This document shows positions 7,335 through 17,426 of a stretch of 64,000 bases of DNA, one piece after another. The notes beneath the pieces were generated by a model that was not told where the DNA came from, did no database searches, and was given only the letters and a program-made list of their open reading frames with translations. The position numbers and the translations under genes were made by a program. Location: NCBI RefSeq assembly GCF_007830035.1, contig NZ_VLKN01000001.1, forward strand, positions 124,001 through 188,000. The letters run 5' to 3'. The DNA is from Luteimonas cucumeris. GTDB taxonomy: Bacteria > Pseudomonadota > Gammaproteobacteria > Xanthomonadales > Xanthomonadaceae. Position 1 is the first letter of the stretch. The number at the start of each line of letters is the position of its first letter.

Positions 7335-8699
7335 ATGCAGAACCAGAATTTCGCGCGCGTCACGGCGCTCGCCCTTGGAATCGCCGGCGTGCTGGCGTTC
7401 GGCCAGGCCTCGGCCTCTGGCTTCCAGATCAAGGAAAACAGCAACAAGGCGCTGGGCCGTGCGTTCGCCGGCTCCGCCTCGGCCACGGGCGACGCCTCGG
7501 TGGTGGCCAACAACCCGGCCGCGATGTCCACCTTCAAGCAGAGCGCGGTGCAGGCCGACGTGACTGTGATCGACCTGACCGCTGACTTCAGCGGCGGCGG
7601 CACGACCGCGGTCGGCACGCCCCTCACCGGCAACAACGGTGGCGATCCGGGCGATGCCACGCCGGTGCCGTCGATGGCGGCGATCTTCCCGATCGGCGAC
7701 ACCGGCATGACCCTGGGTGCGCAGGTCAGCGCGCCGTTCGGCCTGAAGACCGAGTACCAGGACGGCTGGGTCGGCCGCTACAACGCGCTCGAGTCGGACG
7801 TGAAGACCATCGAGGTCACCCTCGCGGCTTCGTTCAACTTCGGCTCGGAAGTCTCCATCGGTGCCGGCCTGATCTATCAGCGCGCCGAGGCGACCCTGTC
7901 CAACGCGATCGATTTCGGCACTGCCCTGTGCGCGGGTTCGCCGGCCGGTCCGGCCGCCTGCTTCAACCCGGCCAGCCCGTTCCGTCCGCAGATGAACGAC
8001 GGCTCGGTCAGCGTCACCGGCGACGACACCGGCATCGGCTGGATCGTCGGCATGCACATCCATCCGGACGACAAGCTGGCGATCGGCTTCTCGCACCGCT
8101 CGGAAATCGACCAGCGCCTGGAAGGCGATGTCGACTTCACCGTGCCGTCCAATGTCGCCACCGTGCTCGCCGCCACCGCGCCGGGCCAGTTCATCGACTC
8201 CAAGGGCATGGCGCCGTTGACCACGCCTGCAGTGAGCACGATCAGCGTCTCCTACGGCATCACCGACACCGTCCGCGTGATGGGCGACGTGTCGCTGACC
8301 AACTGGAGCTCGATGCGCAACGTCACCATCTTCGCTGGCCCGAACAACGACGTGCTGTCGGTCGAGGACTTCAACTGGGACGACACCGTGTTCGCCTCGA
8401 TCGGCGGCGAATGGGACATCAACCAGTCGTTCACCCTGCGCGCCGGTTATGCCCAGGACCAGTCGCCGACCCGCATCGAGACCCGCACGCCGCGCCTGCC
8501 CGACGCTGATCGCCAGTGGGGCTCGATCGGCCTGACCTGGCGCAGCAGCGATGCATTCGAAGTCACTGCCGCCTACACCCGCATCTTCATCGACGATCCG
8601 GAGCTCTCCAACATCGAGTCGAGCAGCGGCAGCACGCTGAGCGGCACGTTCGATGGCCACGCCGACCTGTTCGGCATCTCGGCGCAGTACAAGTTCTGA
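7335..8699 (+). CDS. FadL/OmpP1 family outer-membrane porin
   Basis: A 454-residue outer-membrane beta-barrel likely to pass long-chain fatty acids or other hydrophobic molecules. A signal peptide of about 29 residues ends ASA and is followed by SGFQIKENSNKALGRAFAGS. It then has the FadL hatch-type motif VVANNPAAMSTFK, with the NPA triplet. The C-terminus ISAQYKF ends in the aromatic residue expected for barrel insertion. GGAGAG lies ten bases upstream of the ATG. The gene stands alone and ends at a strong hairpin terminator. The substrate cannot be told from the sequence. Confidence 0.9.
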   Translation: MQNQNFARVTALALGIAGVLAFGQASASGFQIKENSNKALGRAFAGSASATGDASVVANNPAAMSTFKQSAVQADVTVIDLTADFSGGGTTAVGTPLTGNNGGDPGDATPVPSMAAIFPIGDTGMTLGAQVSAPFGLKTEYQDGWVGRYNALESDVKTIEVTLAASFNFGSEVSIGAGLIYQRAEATLSNAIDFGTALCAGSPAGPAACFNPASPFRPQMNDGSVSVTGDDTGIGWIVGMHIHPDDKLAIGFSHRSEIDQRLEGDVDFTVPSNVATVLAATAPGQFIDSKGMAPLTTPAVSTISVSYGITDTVRVMGDVSLTNWSSMRNVTIFAGPNNDVLSVEDFNWDDTVFASIGGEWDINQSFTLRAGYAQDQSPTRIETRTPRLPDADRQWGSIGLTWRSSDAFEVTAAYTRIFIDDPELSNIESSSGSTLSGTFDGHADLFGISAQYKF

Positions 8700-8718
8700 T
8701 CACGCGTCACATGCAATG

Positions 8719-8750
8719 AAAAAAGCCCCGCTCCGGCGGGGCTTTTTTTT
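8719..8750. terminator. bidirectional rho-independent terminator
   Basis: AAAAAAGCCCCGC, loop TCCG, then GCGGGGCTTTTTTTT. The stem is perfect, with T-runs for both strands, between the convergent fadL-type and GST genes. Confidence 0.9.
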
Positions 8751-8761
8751 GCTGGGAACGC

Positions 8762-9478
8762 TCAGGCGGCCTGCGGCAACCAACCCATCGCCTGCTCCAT
8801 GCCGATCTCGCCGAGGAAGCCGCCGGCCGACACCGCGCGCTGCTGCTGTTCGATCGCGTGCGCGAAGACCACCGCCGGATCGGCCTGCAGTTTGTCGTAC
8901 AGGCGCTGCAGGTTCGGGTAGTCGCGACGGTCGATGACGTCGTGGTACTTGGTCCAGCGGGCGATGCCGGCGAAATAGGCATCGGCCACGGTCTTGTGTT
9001 CGCCCAGCAGCCACGGCTGGTCGCCCAGCATCGCTTCCAGCAAAGCGTGGGCGCGCAACACCTTGGCGCGGCCATATTCGCGCAGCACGGCCGCCTCGTT
9101 GTCGTCGCTGCCGTGCTCGAGCACGTGCCACAACGGCGCGAAGGCATTGAAGAACGTGGTGTTGAGGAAGCCCAGTATCTGGTTGAGGCGATCGAACTGC
9201 GCGGTGCCCTGGGCAAAGCCGATGCCTTTGTCGATGTCGCGGGCGCCGATGTGGTTGAGGATGGCGAAGCTCTCGCTGATGACCTGACCCCCGTCAGTCA
9301 GCAACGACGGCGTTTCCGCGACCGGGTTGATGCGGCGGTACGCGTCGCCGGTGACCATTTCCGGCATCTCGATGCGCGACAGGCGATAGGGCTGTCCCAG
9401 CCATTCCAGCGCGACGATCGAACCGAACGAGCAGCCCGAGGGCACGCCGTAGAACAGGGTGGCAGCGGTGGTTTTCAT
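8762..9478 (-). CDS. glutathione S-transferase family protein
   Basis: 238 residues from the ATG at 9478, which has AAGGAAA upstream; longer in-frame starts run into the promoter region. The N-terminal thioredoxin-like half carries GVPSGCSFGSIVALEWLG and a cis-Pro region (NPVAETPSLL) followed by ISESFAIL, the glutathione-binding Glu-Ser pair. The C-terminal half is all-helical with the conserved TVADAYFAG motif. The substrate is unknown. The gene diverges from a LysR regulator across 112 bases, which suggests control by that regulator. Confidence 0.85.
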   Translation of the reverse strand: MKTTAATLFYGVPSGCSFGSIVALEWLGQPYRLSRIEMPEMVTGDAYRRINPVAETPSLLTDGGQVISESFAILNHIGARDIDKGIGFAQGTAQFDRLNQILGFLNTTFFNAFAPLWHVLEHGSDDNEAAVLREYGRAKVLRAHALLEAMLGDQPWLLGEHKTVADAYFAGIARWTKYHDVIDRRDYPNLQRLYDKLQADPAVVFAHAIEQQQRAVSAGGFLGEIGMEQAMGWLPQAA

Positions 9479-9530
9479 GATGGATTTCCTTGATGGAGAG
9501 ACCCGATGTCCGGGTGCGATCAATCTATTC

Positions 9531-9580
9531 GTGTGGACATTGCATGAGTAGTCGGCAAATACTGGACTTATCGTCCACAC
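9531..9580. promoter_or_regulatory. inverted repeat in the GST/LysR divergent promoter
   Basis: GTGTGGAC (9531-9538) and GTCCACAC (9573-9580) are exact inverse copies separated by 34 bases, between the divergent starts. The position suits autoregulation plus activation by the LysR protein; the spacing is longer than a single LysR box. Confidence 0.45.
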
Positions 9581-9590
9581 ACATGGACTT

Positions 9591-10493
9591 ATGGCCGGTC
9601 TCAATCTCAACGACCTCGTGCTGTTCGCGGCCGCCGTCGAGCACGGGGGCTTTGCCGCCGCCTCGCGTCATCTGGGCGTGCCCAAGTCGACCCTCAGCAA
9701 GCGCGTCGCCGAACTCGAGGACGCGCTGGGCACGCGCCTGATCCATCGTACGTCGCGCAGTTTTGTCCTCACCGAACTGGGTCGCGACTTCCACGAGCAT
9801 GCTCGCGCCGCGTTGATTGAGACCGAGGCGGCCGAAGCGGTGGTGCGTCGGCGCCAGTCCGAGCCCAGCGGCACGGTGAAGATCACCGCTGCGGTGCCGA
9901 CCGCGCAGATGCACCTGGCTCCGCACCTGCCCACGCTGGCGCGCATGCACCCGCGCCTGCAGGTGCAGCTGGTGGTCACCGACCGCTTCGTCGACGTGGT
10001 GCAGGAGGGCTTCGACATCGCCGTGCGCAGTCACTTCGCGCCGCTGCCGGATTCCGGACTGGTGCAACGCCAGCTGCTGGTCGAGCAGATCCTGCTGGTG
10101 GCCGCGCCTGCCTACCTCGCGCAGCGCGATGCGTTGCACTCGCCCCTGGATCTTGCGCACCACGACGGGTTGCTGACCGGGGCAACGGCGACCCAATGGC
10201 AGCTGTCCAGTACCGCTGGAGAAACGCTGCAGGTGACGCCGTTGCCGCGCATGGCGGCGAACGAAGCGATCGTGCTGGTCAACGCGGCGGTCGCAGGACT
10301 GGGCGTGGCCTGCCTGCCGGAAACGATCTGTCGCGCCGCGCTTGCGGCGGGGCAACTGGTGCGCGTCCTGCCGGAGTGGACGGCCGGTCGCGTGACCACG
10401 TCGATCGTGATGCCGCACCGGCGCGGCCAGTTGCCCGCGGTACGTGCGACGGTGGAGTTCCTGGCGCGTTGCCTGGGCGAAGACGCGGGCTGA
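9591..10493 (+). CDS. LysR family transcriptional regulator
   Basis: 300 residues. The N-terminal winged helix-turn-helix (about residues 3-62) reads AAASRHLGVPKSTLSKRVAE and continues with TRLIHRTSRSFVLTELG, the standard LysR layout. An effector-binding domain with the periplasmic-binding-protein fold follows (about 90-295). It is transcribed away from the GST gene, and LysR members commonly regulate the divergent neighbour. The ligand is unknown. Confidence 0.9.
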   Translation: MAGLNLNDLVLFAAAVEHGGFAAASRHLGVPKSTLSKRVAELEDALGTRLIHRTSRSFVLTELGRDFHEHARAALIETEAAEAVVRRRQSEPSGTVKITAAVPTAQMHLAPHLPTLARMHPRLQVQLVVTDRFVDVVQEGFDIAVRSHFAPLPDSGLVQRQLLVEQILLVAAPAYLAQRDALHSPLDLAHHDGLLTGATATQWQLSSTAGETLQVTPLPRMAANEAIVLVNAAVAGLGVACLPETICRAALAAGQLVRVLPEWTAGRVTTSIVMPHRRGQLPAVRATVEFLARCLGEDAG

Positions 10494-10590
10494 TCCTGAT
10501 CGGGATGACAGCAGGGTCGAGGCTGCGTCCATGACAGATAACGCAGCAGGTCTGGGCGTAGCACCGACCGCTGCGTTTCGGCCTTCCGCG

Positions 10591-13500
10591 TTATTCCCCG
10601 AGTGTCAGCAAGGACGCATTGCCACCGGCGGCGGTGGTGTTGATGGTCAGCGTCTTCTCGGTGGCGAAGCGCGGCAGGTAGTGCGGGCCGCCGGCCTTGG
10701 GGCCGGTGCCGGACAGGTTCTGGCCACCGAACGGCTGCACGCCGACCACCGCGCCGATCTGGTTGCGGTTGACGTAGATGTTGCCGACGTTGGCGCGCGC
10801 GGCGATGCGTTCGATGGTGTCGTCGATGCGCGAGTGGATGCCCAGCGTCAGCCCGTAGCCGCTGCCGTTGATCGCGTCGATCACCTGGTCCAGCTGGTCG
10901 GCCTTCCAGCGGATCACGTGCAGCGCCGGGCCGAAGTTCTCGCGGGTCAGTTGCGACAGCGACTGCAGCTCCCACGCGCGCGGCGCGAAGAAGCTGCCAT
11001 GGGCGATCGAGTCGCCGGTCTTTGCCGTGGCGATCGGCTTGGCGATGCCGGCCATCTTCGCGGCATGATCTTCGAGCAGCTTCAGCGCGTCGGAGTCGAT
11101 CACCGGGCCGACGTCGGTCGACAGCAGGCCGGGATCGCCGACGCTGAGTTCGGCCATCGCGCCGGCCAGCATGTCGATCACCTTGTCGGCGATGTCGTCC
11201 TGCACGTACAGCACGCGCGCGGCCGAGCAGCGCTGGCCGGCGGAGGTGAACGCGGACGCCAGCGCATCCTTGACCAGTTGTTCCGGCAGCGCCGAGGAAT
11301 CGGCGATCAGCGCGTTCTGGCCGCCGGTTTCGGCGATCAGCACGCCGATCGCGGCGTCGCGCGCGGCCAGCGAACGATTGATCGCGCGCGCGGTGTCGGT
11401 CGAGCCGGTGAAGGCGACACCGGCAACGCGCGGGTCCTTCGTCAATGCCGCGCCGACGGTGGCGCCGTCGCCGGGCAGGAACTGCAGCACCGCTTCCGGC
11501 ACGCCGGCTTCGTGCAGCAGCTTCACCGCGGCATGGCCGATCAGGTTGGTCTGCTCGGCCGGCTTGGCGATGACCGCATTGCCGGCGGCCAGCGCCGCGG
11601 CGATCTGGCCGGCGAAGATCGCCAGCGGGAAATTCCACGGGCTGATGCAGACGAACACGCCGCGACCCTGCAGTTGCAGCGTGTTGGACTCGCCGGTCGG
11701 GCCGGGCAGCGGCTCGGGCGCGAACAGCTTGCGCGCCTGGCCGGCGTAGTAGCGCAGGAAGTCGACCGCCTCGCGCACTTCGGCGACGCCGTCGGCAATC
11801 GTCTTGCCGGCTTCCCTGGTGCACAGCGCGATGTACTGCGGCATGCGCTGCTCGAGCAGGTCGGCGGCGTGTTCCAGGATGGTGGCGCGCGATGCGGCGG
11901 GCATGCGGTCCCACGCCGGTTGCGCGGCCACCGCATTCTGCAGTGCGCGTTCGACGGTGGCTGCGTCGGCGGCCTGCCACTGGCCGATGGTCTGGCGACG
12001 GTCGGCCGGATTGGTCACCGCGATCTGCGGACCGGACAGGCTGGCGCCGGGCACCAGCGGCGCGGCGCGCCAGTCGGCGACGGCGGCATTCACCTGCGTG
12101 GCCAGCGTGCGCAGTTGATCGTCGTTGGCGAGGTTGACGCCCATCGAGTTGTTCCTTTCAGCGTTTTCGTTGGAAGCCGGGTGGCAGCGGTACAGGTCGA
12201 CCGGCAGCGGGATGCGCGGATGCGGGATCGACGCGAACGCGGCCACGGTCTCGACCGGATCGCGGATCAGGTCGTCGATCGCCACGTCCTCGTCGGTGAT
12301 GCGGTTGACGAAGCTGGAATTGGCGCCGTTCTCGAGCAGGCGGCGTACCAGGTACGGCAGCAGGTCCTCGTGCGAGCCGACCGGCGCGTACACGCGGCAC
12401 GGCACGTTGAGGCGATCGGCCGGGACCACTTCGGCATAGAGGTCGTCGCCCATGCCGTGCAGCTTCTGGAATTCGTAGCGCTTGCTGCCCGCCAGGCGAT
12501 GCACCGCGGCGATGGTCTGCGCGTTATGGGTCGCAAACATCGGATAGATCGCGTCGGTGGCGTCGAGCAGGCGCCGCGCGTTGGCCAGATACGACACGTC
12601 GGTGTTGGGCTTGCGCGTGAACACCGGATAGCCCGACTGGCCATCGACCTGCGCGCGCTTGATCTCCGAATCCCAGTACGCGCCCTTGACCAGCCGCACC
12701 GGAATCGTGCGGCCGAGGCGCCGCGCCAGATCGGCGATCCAGTCGATCACGAACGGGGCGCGCTTCTGGTAGGCCTGCACGACGATGCCGAAACCGCTCC
12801 AGCCCTGCAGTGACGGATCGCGGAGCACCTGTTCGATCAGGTCGAGCGACAGTTCGAGGCGATCGGTTTCCTCGGCGTCGATGGTCAGGCCGATGCCGTA
12901 CGACTTCGCCAGCTGCGACAGTTCCAGCAGGCGCGGGCCGAGCTCGGCGAGCACGCGCGCACGCTTGGCGTGTTCATAGCGCGGATGCAGCGCCGACAGC
13001 TTGACCGAGATGCTGGGTGCGGCGAACACGTCGTCGAACGGGCCGGTGCCGCCGATGGCGTTGATCGCCATGCGATAGGCGTCGAGGTAGCGCAGGCCGT
13101 CCTTCGTGGTCAGCGCGCCTTCGCCGAGCATGTCGAAGGAATAGCGATAGTTCGCGTTGTCGCCCTTGCGCGAACGCGCCAGCGCCTCGTCGATGCTGCG
13201 CCCCATCACGAACTGGTGGCCCATGATCTTCATCGCCTGGCGCACCGCCAGCCGGATCACCGGCTCGCCGACGCGGCCCACCAGCCTTTTGAAGGCGTTG
13301 TGCACGTCTCGCTTGGTGTCGTCGGCCAGGTCGACCAGGTGGCCGGTCAGCATCAGGCCCCAGGTCGAGGCGTTGACCAGTACCGAATCGGACTGGCCCA
13401 TATGCTTCTTCCAGTCGGCCTCGCCGAGCTTGTCGCGGATCAGGCGGTCGGCGGTACCCTGGTCGGGGATGCGCAGCAGCGCCTCGGCCACGCACATCAG

Positions 13501-13758
13501 CAGCACGCCTTCCTCGCTGCCCAGGTCGTATTGGCGCATGAACGCCTCGATCGCGCCCTGGTCCTGCGCACGGGCCCGCACGCGGCGCACCAGGTCGGCG
13601 GCGGTGGCCTGGATCGCGGCGTGGTCGGCGTCGGTCTGGCGCGCCTGCGACAGCAGTTCGTGCACGTGCGTGGCTTCGTCGCGGCTCCAGGCCGCGGTGA
13701 TGGCCGCGCGCAGCGCCGCAGGCGTGGGCGGGAGTTCGGGCGAGAGGATTTCGGTCAC
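10591..13758 (-). CDS. putA: bifunctional proline dehydrogenase / L-glutamate gamma-semialdehyde dehydrogenase
   Basis: Oxidises proline to glutamate in two steps. About 1055 residues from a GTG at 13758 (VTEILSPELPPTP); in-frame sequence upstream is low-complexity and not PutA-like. The FAD-binding PRODH barrel shows RLVKGAYWDSEIKRAQ, FATHNAQTIA and LLENGANSSFVNRI. The NAD-dependent aldehyde dehydrogenase half shows FVCISPWNFPLAIF, the Glu of IAETGGQNA and the catalytic Cys in SAGQRCSAARVL. There is no N-terminal ribbon-helix-helix DNA-binding domain and no extra C-terminal domain, so this is the short, non-repressor type of PutA. It stands alone, convergent with the LysR gene. Confidence 0.93.
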   Translation of the reverse strand: MTEILSPELPPTPAALRAAITAAWSRDEATHVHELLSQARQTDADHAAIQATAADLVRRVRARAQDQGAIEAFMRQYDLGSEEGVLLMCVAEALLRIPDQGTADRLIRDKLGEADWKKHMGQSDSVLVNASTWGLMLTGHLVDLADDTKRDVHNAFKRLVGRVGEPVIRLAVRQAMKIMGHQFVMGRSIDEALARSRKGDNANYRYSFDMLGEGALTTKDGLRYLDAYRMAINAIGGTGPFDDVFAAPSISVKLSALHPRYEHAKRARVLAELGPRLLELSQLAKSYGIGLTIDAEETDRLELSLDLIEQVLRDPSLQGWSGFGIVVQAYQKRAPFVIDWIADLARRLGRTIPVRLVKGAYWDSEIKRAQVDGQSGYPVFTRKPNTDVSYLANARRLLDATDAIYPMFATHNAQTIAAVHRLAGSKRYEFQKLHGMGDDLYAEVVPADRLNVPCRVYAPVGSHEDLLPYLVRRLLENGANSSFVNRITDEDVAIDDLIRDPVETVAAFASIPHPRIPLPVDLYRCHPASNENAERNNSMGVNLANDDQLRTLATQVNAAVADWRAAPLVPGASLSGPQIAVTNPADRRQTIGQWQAADAATVERALQNAVAAQPAWDRMPAASRATILEHAADLLEQRMPQYIALCTREAGKTIADGVAEVREAVDFLRYYAGQARKLFAPEPLPGPTGESNTLQLQGRGVFVCISPWNFPLAIFAGQIAAALAAGNAVIAKPAEQTNLIGHAAVKLLHEAGVPEAVLQFLPGDGATVGAALTKDPRVAGVAFTGSTDTARAINRSLAARDAAIGVLIAETGGQNALIADSSALPEQLVKDALASAFTSAGQRCSAARVLYVQDDIADKVIDMLAGAMAELSVGDPGLLSTDVGPVIDSDALKLLEDHAAKMAGIAKPIATAKTGDSIAHGSFFAPRAWELQSLSQLTRENFGPALHVIRWKADQLDQVIDAINGSGYGLTLGIHSRIDDTIERIAARANVGNIYVNRNQIGAVVGVQPFGGQNLSGTGPKAGGPHYLPRFATEKTLTINTTAAGGNASLLTLGE

Positions 13759-14006
13759 GACGGCATCGGTGGACGCAAGACCGTCAATTCTAGCGTTTGC
13801 GCGGGTTTCGCGGCAGTCGCACGGACGTCGATGCGACGGTCTGGCTTGCCCGCAAAGCCCCCGCGGGGCTACCATTTCGCAGTTTTCCGCGGTTGCGAGC
13901 CTGTTGGGCCGTCCGATTCAGCGCTGCGCGCGCTGGTCGCGGCCGCATCGGCCGCGGCCGCAACATACCGACGACGACAGTCCTGTATTCCGGGGTCTAG
14001 GCAAAG

Positions 14007-14927
14007 ATGAATCTAGCGCGTGCGATGCGATGGGGAATGCTGGCGGCTATGGCGCCAAGTCTGGCGTGGGCCCAAGCGGCCGATCCGGAGCGCTGGCAGT
14101 TGAACATGACCCGGGGTGTCACCCACACGGCACAGATCGCGTGGGAATCCCACATGATCGTGCTGTGGATCTGCGTGGTGATCGGCGTGCTGGTGTTCGG
14201 CGCGATGTTCTACGCCATGTTCAAGTTCCGCAAATCCAAGGGCGCGGTCGCGGCGCAGTTCAGCCACAACACCACCGCCGAGATCATCTGGACGATCGTG
14301 CCGGTGGTGATCCTGATCGCGCTGGCGTGGCCGGCCACGGCCAACCTGATCAAGATGTACGACACCCGCGACTCGGCGATGACGGTGAAGATCACCGGCT
14401 ACCAGTGGATGTGGAAATACGACTACCTGGGCGAGGACGTCAGCTTCACCAGCCGCCTGGCCCGCGAGAGCGACCAGATCCGCCAGGGCGGCCAGCGCCC
14501 GGACTTCGACAAGAACCGCCATTATCTGCTCGACGTCGACAACGTGCTGGTGCTGCCGGTCGACACCAAGGTGCGCTTCCTGGTCACCGCCGACGACGTG
14601 ATCCATGCGTGGTGGGTGCCGGCGCTGGGCTGGAAGCAGGATGCGATCCCGGGCATCGTCAACGAAGCCTGGTCCGACATCCACACCCCCGGCATCTATC
14701 GTGGCCAGTGCGCAGAACTGTGCGGCAAGGACCATGGCTTCATGCCGATCGTGGTCAAGGCCGTGAGCAAGGAAGAGTTCAGGACCTGGCTGGCGGCGCA
14801 GAAGGCCAAGCAGGCTGCGCCCGCCGCGCCTGCGGCACCGGCGCCCGCCGAGGCCACGCCGGCGGAAGCCGCCGCGCCCGCGACCGCGCAGACGAATTCC
14901 GCCGTTTCCGCGCCAGCGGCCGGTTGA
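14007..14927 (+). CDS. coxB: cytochrome c oxidase subunit II
   Basis: 306 residues. A signal peptide (about 1-24) is followed by two transmembrane helices (about 45-70 and 90-112). A cupredoxin domain then carries the CuA site: IHAWWVPALGWKQDA with the first His, then CAELCGKDHGFM with the two Cys, Glu, His and Met ligands. It accepts electrons from cytochrome c in the periplasm. The last 40 residues are an Ala/Pro/Glu-rich tail with no recognised domain. It opens the cox cluster, 23 bases before ctaD. The upstream 248-base gap (13759-14006) must hold its promoter, but no clear hexamers are visible. Confidence 0.95.
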   Translation: MNLARAMRWGMLAAMAPSLAWAQAADPERWQLNMTRGVTHTAQIAWESHMIVLWICVVIGVLVFGAMFYAMFKFRKSKGAVAAQFSHNTTAEIIWTIVPVVILIALAWPATANLIKMYDTRDSAMTVKITGYQWMWKYDYLGEDVSFTSRLARESDQIRQGGQRPDFDKNRHYLLDVDNVLVLPVDTKVRFLVTADDVIHAWWVPALGWKQDAIPGIVNEAWSDIHTPGIYRGQCAELCGKDHGFMPIVVKAVSKEEFRTWLAAQKAKQAAPAAPAAPAPAEATPAEAAAPATAQTNSAVSAPAAG

Positions 14928-14950
14928 TCAAGACTTTTTCGAGGTAGGTC

Positions 14951-16648
14951 ATGTCCACGTATTCACCCGCCACCGGCGTCGACAGCCACGTCGACCATCA
15001 TGACGATCACGGCCACAAGCAGAGCTTCGTGGAGCGTTGGTTCTTCTCGACCAACCACAAGGACATCGGCACGCTGTACCTGATCTTCAGCTTCATCATG
15101 TTCATCATCGGCGCGGCGATGTCGGTCGTGATCCGCGCCGAACTGATGGAGCCGGGCCTGCAGCACGTCAGTCCCGAATTCTTCAACCAGATGACCACCA
15201 TGCATGCGCTGGTGATGATCTTCGGCGGCGTGATGCCGGCTTTCGTCGGCCTGGCCAACTGGATGGTGCCGCTGCAGATCGGCGCGCCGGACATGGCGCT
15301 GCCGCGCATGAACAACTGGTCGTTCTGGATCCTGCCGTTCGCCTTCACCCTGCTGCTGATGACGCTGTTCCTGCCCGGCGGCGGCCCGGCCGGCGGCTGG
15401 ACCATGTATCCGCCGCTGTCGCTGCAGGGCGGCAGCAGCGTGGCGTTCATGATCTTCGCCATCCACATGATGGGCATCAGCTCGATCATGGGCGCGATCA
15501 ACGTGATCGCCACCATTCTCAACATGCGCGCCCCGGGCGTGGACCTGCTGAAGATGCCGATCTTCTGCTGGTCGTGGCTGATTACCGCGTTCCTGCTGAT
15601 CGCGGTGATGCCCGTGCTGGCCGGCGCGGTGACGATGCTGCTGACCGACAAGTTCTTCGGCACCAGCTTCTTCAGCGCGGCCGGCGGCGGCGACCCGGTG
15701 ATGTACCAGCACATCTTCTGGTTCTTCGGTCACCCCGAGGTCTACATCATGATCCTGCCGGCGTTCGGCGTCGTGTCGGAAATCATCCCGACCTTCAGCC
15801 GCAAGCCGCTGTTCGGCTACCAGGCGATGGTGTACGCGATCGCCGCGATCGCCTTCCTCTCGTTCATCGTGTGGGCGCACCACATGTTCACCGTCGGCAT
15901 GCCGCTGGGTGGCGAGATCTACTTCATGTTCGCGACCATGCTGATCGCGGTGCCGACCGGCGTGAAGGTGTTCAACTGGGTCAGCACGATGTGGAAGGGC
16001 TCGCTGAGCTTCGAGACGCCGATGCTGTGGTCGGTCGCTTTCGTGATCCTGTTCACCATCGGCGGCTTCTCCGGCCTGATGCTGGCGATCGTGCCGGCCG
16101 ACTTCCAGTACCACGACACCTACTTCGTGGTCGCGCACTTCCACTACGTGCTGGTCACCGGCGCACTGTTCTCTATCATCGCCGCGGTCTATTACTGGTG
16201 GCCGAAGTGGACCGGCCGCATGTACAGCGAGTTCTGGGGCAAGTTCCATTTCTGGTGGACGGTGGTGTTCGTCAACCTGCTGTTCTTCCCGCAGCACTTC
16301 CTCGGTCTGGCAGGCATGCCGCGCCGCATCCCCGACTACAACGTGGTGTTCGCGGACTGGAACCTGATCAGCTCGATCGGCGCATTCGGCATGTTCGTGA
16401 CACCGTTCATGATGTTCGCGATCCTGTGGCACTCGCGGAAGTACGGCGAGAAGGCGCCGGCGCGTTCGTGGGAAGGCGCGCGCGGCCTGGAGTGGACCGT
16501 GCCTTCGCCGGCGCCGCACCACACCTTCACCGTGCCGCCGGTGATCCAGCCGGGCGATCTTGCGCACGGCGATTTCGAGCACCTGGATTACGACGCCGCC
16601 ACCACCGGCGCCGATACCGCCGACCACCAGAATGTCCGTCACTCCTGA
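14951..16648 (+). CDS. ctaD: cytochrome c oxidase subunit I
   Basis: 565 residues with twelve predicted membrane helices; binds heme a and the heme a3-CuB centre. [15 protein letters not shown] carries the CuB His and cross-linked Tyr with the XGHPEVY signature of A-type (aa3) oxidases. HHMFTVGMP and [14 protein letters not shown] provide the remaining ligands. GAGGTAG lies just before the ATG. The N-terminus is His-rich ([10 protein letters not shown]). The last 17 bases overlap the next small ORF. Confidence 0.96.
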   Translation: MSTYSPATGVDSHVDHHDDHGHKQSFVERWFFSTNHKDIGTLYLIFSFIMFIIGAAMSVVIRAELMEPGLQHVSPEFFNQMTTMHALVMIFGGVMPAFVGLANWMVPLQIGAPDMALPRMNNWSFWILPFAFTLLLMTLFLPGGGPAGGWTMYPPLSLQGGSSVAFMIFAIHMMGISSIMGAINVIATILNMRAPGVDLLKMPIFCWSWLITAFLLIAVMPVLAGAVTMLLTDKFFGTSFFSAAGGGDPVMYQHIFWFFGHPEVYIMILPAFGVVSEIIPTFSRKPLFGYQAMVYAIAAIAFLSFIVWAHHMFTVGMPLGGEIYFMFATMLIAVPTGVKVFNWVSTMWKGSLSFETPMLWSVAFVILFTIGGFSGLMLAIVPADFQYHDTYFVVAHFHYVLVTGALFSIIAAVYYWWPKWTGRMYSEFWGKFHFWWTVVFVNLLFFPQHFLGLAGMPRRIPDYNVVFADWNLISSIGAFGMFVTPFMMFAILWHSRKYGEKAPARSWEGARGLEWTVPSPAPHHTFTVPPVIQPGDLAHGDFEHLDYDAATTGADTADHQNVRHS

Positions 16649-16775
16649 TCCAGCCAGCGGCAAGAATGGTTCCGCGCCGCGTCGCAGCAGCGTGCGCCGC
16701 ACGGTGCTGGTGCTGCTCGTGATCGTCGTGGCGATCTACGCTGCCTTCATCCTGTCCGGGGTGGTGGGGCAATGA
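16632..16775 (+). CDS. 47-aa single-span membrane protein in the cox operon
   Basis: Starts at an ATG inside the end of ctaD (17-base overlap) and ends overlapping the ctaG start by four bases (ATGA), so it is embedded in the operon. A positively charged segment (APRRSSVRR) precedes one membrane helix, [20 protein letters not shown]. Similar tiny proteins between ctaD and ctaG in proteobacteria are annotated as small oxidase assembly proteins. That role is inferred from position and topology only. Confidence 0.65.
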   Translation: MSVTPDPASGKNGSAPRRSSVRRTVLVLLVIVVAIYAAFILSGVVGQ

Positions 16776-17398
16776 GCGACGCGGGCAAGAGCAGCAACAG
16801 GCTGGGCCTCGTCAAGATGGTTGGCGTGGCGGTGGCCGCATTCGCGTTCACCTTCGCGCTGGTGCCGATGTACCGCATCGCCTGCGAGAAGGTGTTCGGC
16901 ATCCGCCTGGAGAAGACGGCGGTCGACGGCACGCAGATCGCGAAGAAGGAAAGCGATACCGCGCGCATCATCACCGTGCAGTTCGATGGCGGCGTCAACT
17001 CCAAGCTGCCGTGGGGCTTCCATCCCAACCAGCTGACCATGCAGGTGCGTCCCGGCGAGCAGTACGAGACCACCTACTTCGCGCGCAACAACGGCGACCG
17101 CGCGATCGTCGGCAACGCGGTGCCGTCGGTGGCGCCGGCACGCGCGTCGGGCTATTTCAGCAAGACCGAGTGCTTCTGCTTCACCGCGCAGACGCTGCAG
17201 CCCGGCGAGTCGCGCGACATGCCGGTGCGCTTCATCGTCGACCCCGCGCTGCCGCCAGAGGTGAATACCATCACCCTGTCGTACACCTTCTACAAGAACG
17301 ATGACCAGACCGCGCGCCTCGGCGCGTCGTCGACCCATACCCAGGCGCAGTCGAGCGCGGCGAACGTGTCTTCGCACGCCGCGCTGGCCGCACCTTGA
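16772..17398 (+). CDS. ctaG: cytochrome c oxidase copper chaperone CtaG (Cox11 family)
   Basis: 208 residues. One N-terminal membrane anchor (about 13-32) is followed by a periplasmic immunoglobulin-like domain that delivers copper to the CuB site of subunit I. The copper-binding CFCF motif is present in [14 protein letters not shown], and [20 protein letters not shown] matches the family. About 20 residues of Ser/Ala/His-rich tail follow. The start overlaps the 47-aa ORF, and coxC begins 28 bases after the stop. Confidence 0.95.
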   Translation: MSDAGKSSNRLGLVKMVGVAVAAFAFTFALVPMYRIACEKVFGIRLEKTAVDGTQIAKKESDTARIITVQFDGGVNSKLPWGFHPNQLTMQVRPGEQYETTYFARNNGDRAIVGNAVPSVAPARASGYFSKTECFCFTAQTLQPGESRDMPVRFIVDPALPPEVNTITLSYTFYKNDDQTARLGASSTHTQAQSSAANVSSHAALAAP

Positions 17399-17426
17399 CC
17401 TGACAGCGAACGAACGGAAGATCACC

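Noticed and set aside
10444-12813. 789-codon plus-strand frame over putA
   Set aside because: Shadow of PutA, with no start signal or domain.
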